Source: Oscillospiraceae bacterium
GTDB taxonomy: Bacteria; Bacillota_A; Clostridia; Oscillospirales; Ruminococcaceae
Direction of reading: 5' to 3'
Length of the DNA: 5,852 nt
NCBI GenBank assembly: GCA_018109965.1
Contig: JAGBFE010000283.1
Location: 1-5,852 of the forward strand
Below are positions 5,211-5,852 of this stretch, piece after piece. A program made the translations under genes and the position numbers. The first letter of the stretch is position 1; every line of letters starts with the position of its first letter. The notes below the pieces were generated by a model, which saw nothing but the letters and a program-made list of their open reading frames with translations, was not told the origin of the DNA and did no database searches.

Positions 5211-5852
5211 ATGGCACACATGAAAATTTTCAACACATTGACCCGTAAAAAAGAAGAATTCATCCCACAGGTTGAAGGTGAATACAAAATCTACGTTTGC
5301 GGACCTACAGTTTACAACTTTGTGCACATCGGCAATGCAAGACCTGCAGTTATCTTTGATACAATGCGCAGATATCTTGAATACCGCGGCAACAAGGTAA
5401 ACTATGTTTCCAACATCACAGACATCGATGACAAAATCATCAAAAAGGCAAACGAAGACGGCACAACGTTTGAAGCTGTTGCAAGAAAATACGAAGAAGA
5501 ATACTACACAGACCTCAAAGGCCTCAACGTAAAACCTGCTACAGCAAGACCACGCGTTTCCGACACTATCCCTGAAATCATCGATATCGTGCAGACACTT
5601 ATCGACAAAGGCCACGCATACCGCGTTGACAACGGTGACGTTTATTTCCGCGTACATTCCTTCAATGAATACGGCAAACTCAGCCATAACCCACTGGAAG
5701 AACTGGAAAGCGGAGCAAGAATTGCCGTTGACGACATCAAGGAAAGCCCAGCAGACTTTGCACTTTGGAAAGCATCAAAACCGGGCGAACCAAAATGGGA
5801 TTCCCCATTCAGCGAAGGCCGCCCAGGCTGGCATATCGAATGTTCCGCAATG
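5211..5852 (+). CDS. cysS: Cysteine--tRNA ligase, 3'-truncated by the window edge
   Basis: CysRS is a cytoplasmic class I aminoacyl-tRNA synthetase that activates cysteine with ATP and loads it on tRNA-Cys. The frame from ATG 5211 stays open to the last base, giving exactly 214 codons. The first zinc-ligand cysteine is C30 in IYVCGPTVYNFVHIGNARP, followed by the class I HIGH-type motif HIGN at 39-42. NITDIDDKIIKKA (68-80) is the family signature, and GWHIECSAM (206-214) supplies the second zinc cysteine, C211. The remaining zinc ligands, the KMSKS loop and the anticodon-binding domain lie beyond the window; the family is about 460 residues, so about half is missing. AAAAGGAG at 5196-5203, seven bases before ATG 5211, favours this start over the in-frame ATG at 5220. 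The gene has its own promoter and a T-box leader sensing tRNA-Cys charging, followed by an unusual repeat before the start codon. Confidence 0.97.
   Translation, partial: MAHMKIFNTLTRKKEEFIPQVEGEYKIYVCGPTVYNFVHIGNARPAVIFDTMRRYLEYRGNKVNYVSNITDIDDKIIKKANEDGTTFEAVARKYEEEYYTDLKGLNVKPATARPRVSDTIPEIIDIVQTLIDKGHAYRVDNGDVYFRVHSFNEYGKLSHNPLEELESGARIAVDDIKESPADFALWKASKPGEPKWDSPFSEGRPGWHIECSAM

Noticed and set aside
5154..5687. Minus-strand open frame of 177 codons opposite cysS
   Set aside because: It is antisense to a clear cysteinyl-tRNA synthetase; the product is Cys/Val/Phe-rich and matches nothing I recognise.
1..5852. CRISPR array, tRNA/rRNA gene, transposase or phage genes
   Set aside because: No regularly spaced direct repeats, tRNA-like cloverleaf, rRNA sequence or mobile-element protein was seen on either strand.

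Overview
The window is 5.85 kb of chromosomal housekeeping DNA. All genes are on the + strand: prmC (5' end outside the window), recA, recX, rimO, pgsA and cysS (3' end outside the window). Low-to-moderate GC, strong AAGGAG-type ribosome binding sites, extended -10 promoters, TAA at all five visible stop codons, cysteine-rich proteins and a T-box leader in front of an aminoacyl-tRNA synthetase gene all point to an anaerobic member of the Firmicutes. The class Clostridia, Ruminococcaceae/Oscillospiraceae side, is my inference from protein style. I cannot name a species.

Layout. 1-725 is the C-terminal ~85% of PrmC. 726-906 is an AT-rich spacer carrying a good recA promoter (819-847) and a perfect 9-bp inverted repeat (849-871) over the predicted transcription start, which is a candidate SOS/LexA-type operator. 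907-4584 is a tight block recA-recX-rimO-pgsA: recX overlaps recA by 11 bp, rimO starts on the base after the recX stop, and pgsA follows after 11 bp. It closes with a strong terminator at 4590-4620. A second strong intrinsic terminator (2085-2112) lies inside the recX reading frame, 26 nt after the recA stop. It probably makes recA mostly monocistronic and lets recX-rimO-pgsA through by readthrough.

4621-5210 has no protein gene. It holds a second promoter (4710-4738) and a complete tRNA-Cys-type T-box riboswitch (about 4745-5005), with Stem I, a UGC specifier, the UGGAACC T-box bulge, an antiterminator and a terminator that all can be paired by hand. A large imperfect inverted repeat of the TGTCATTCTGAG type (5011-5139) sits between the T-box terminator and cysS. 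cysS (5211-end) has an excellent ribosome binding site and runs off the right edge.

Functionally the genes cover translation termination (PrmC), recombination and its modulation (RecA/RecX), ribosomal protein S12 modification (RimO), phosphatidylglycerol synthesis (PgsA) and cysteine charging (CysS). I see no novel multi-gene system. The points worth a second look are regulatory: the terminator written into the recX codons, the recA promoter palindrome, and the repeat lodged in the cysS leader.
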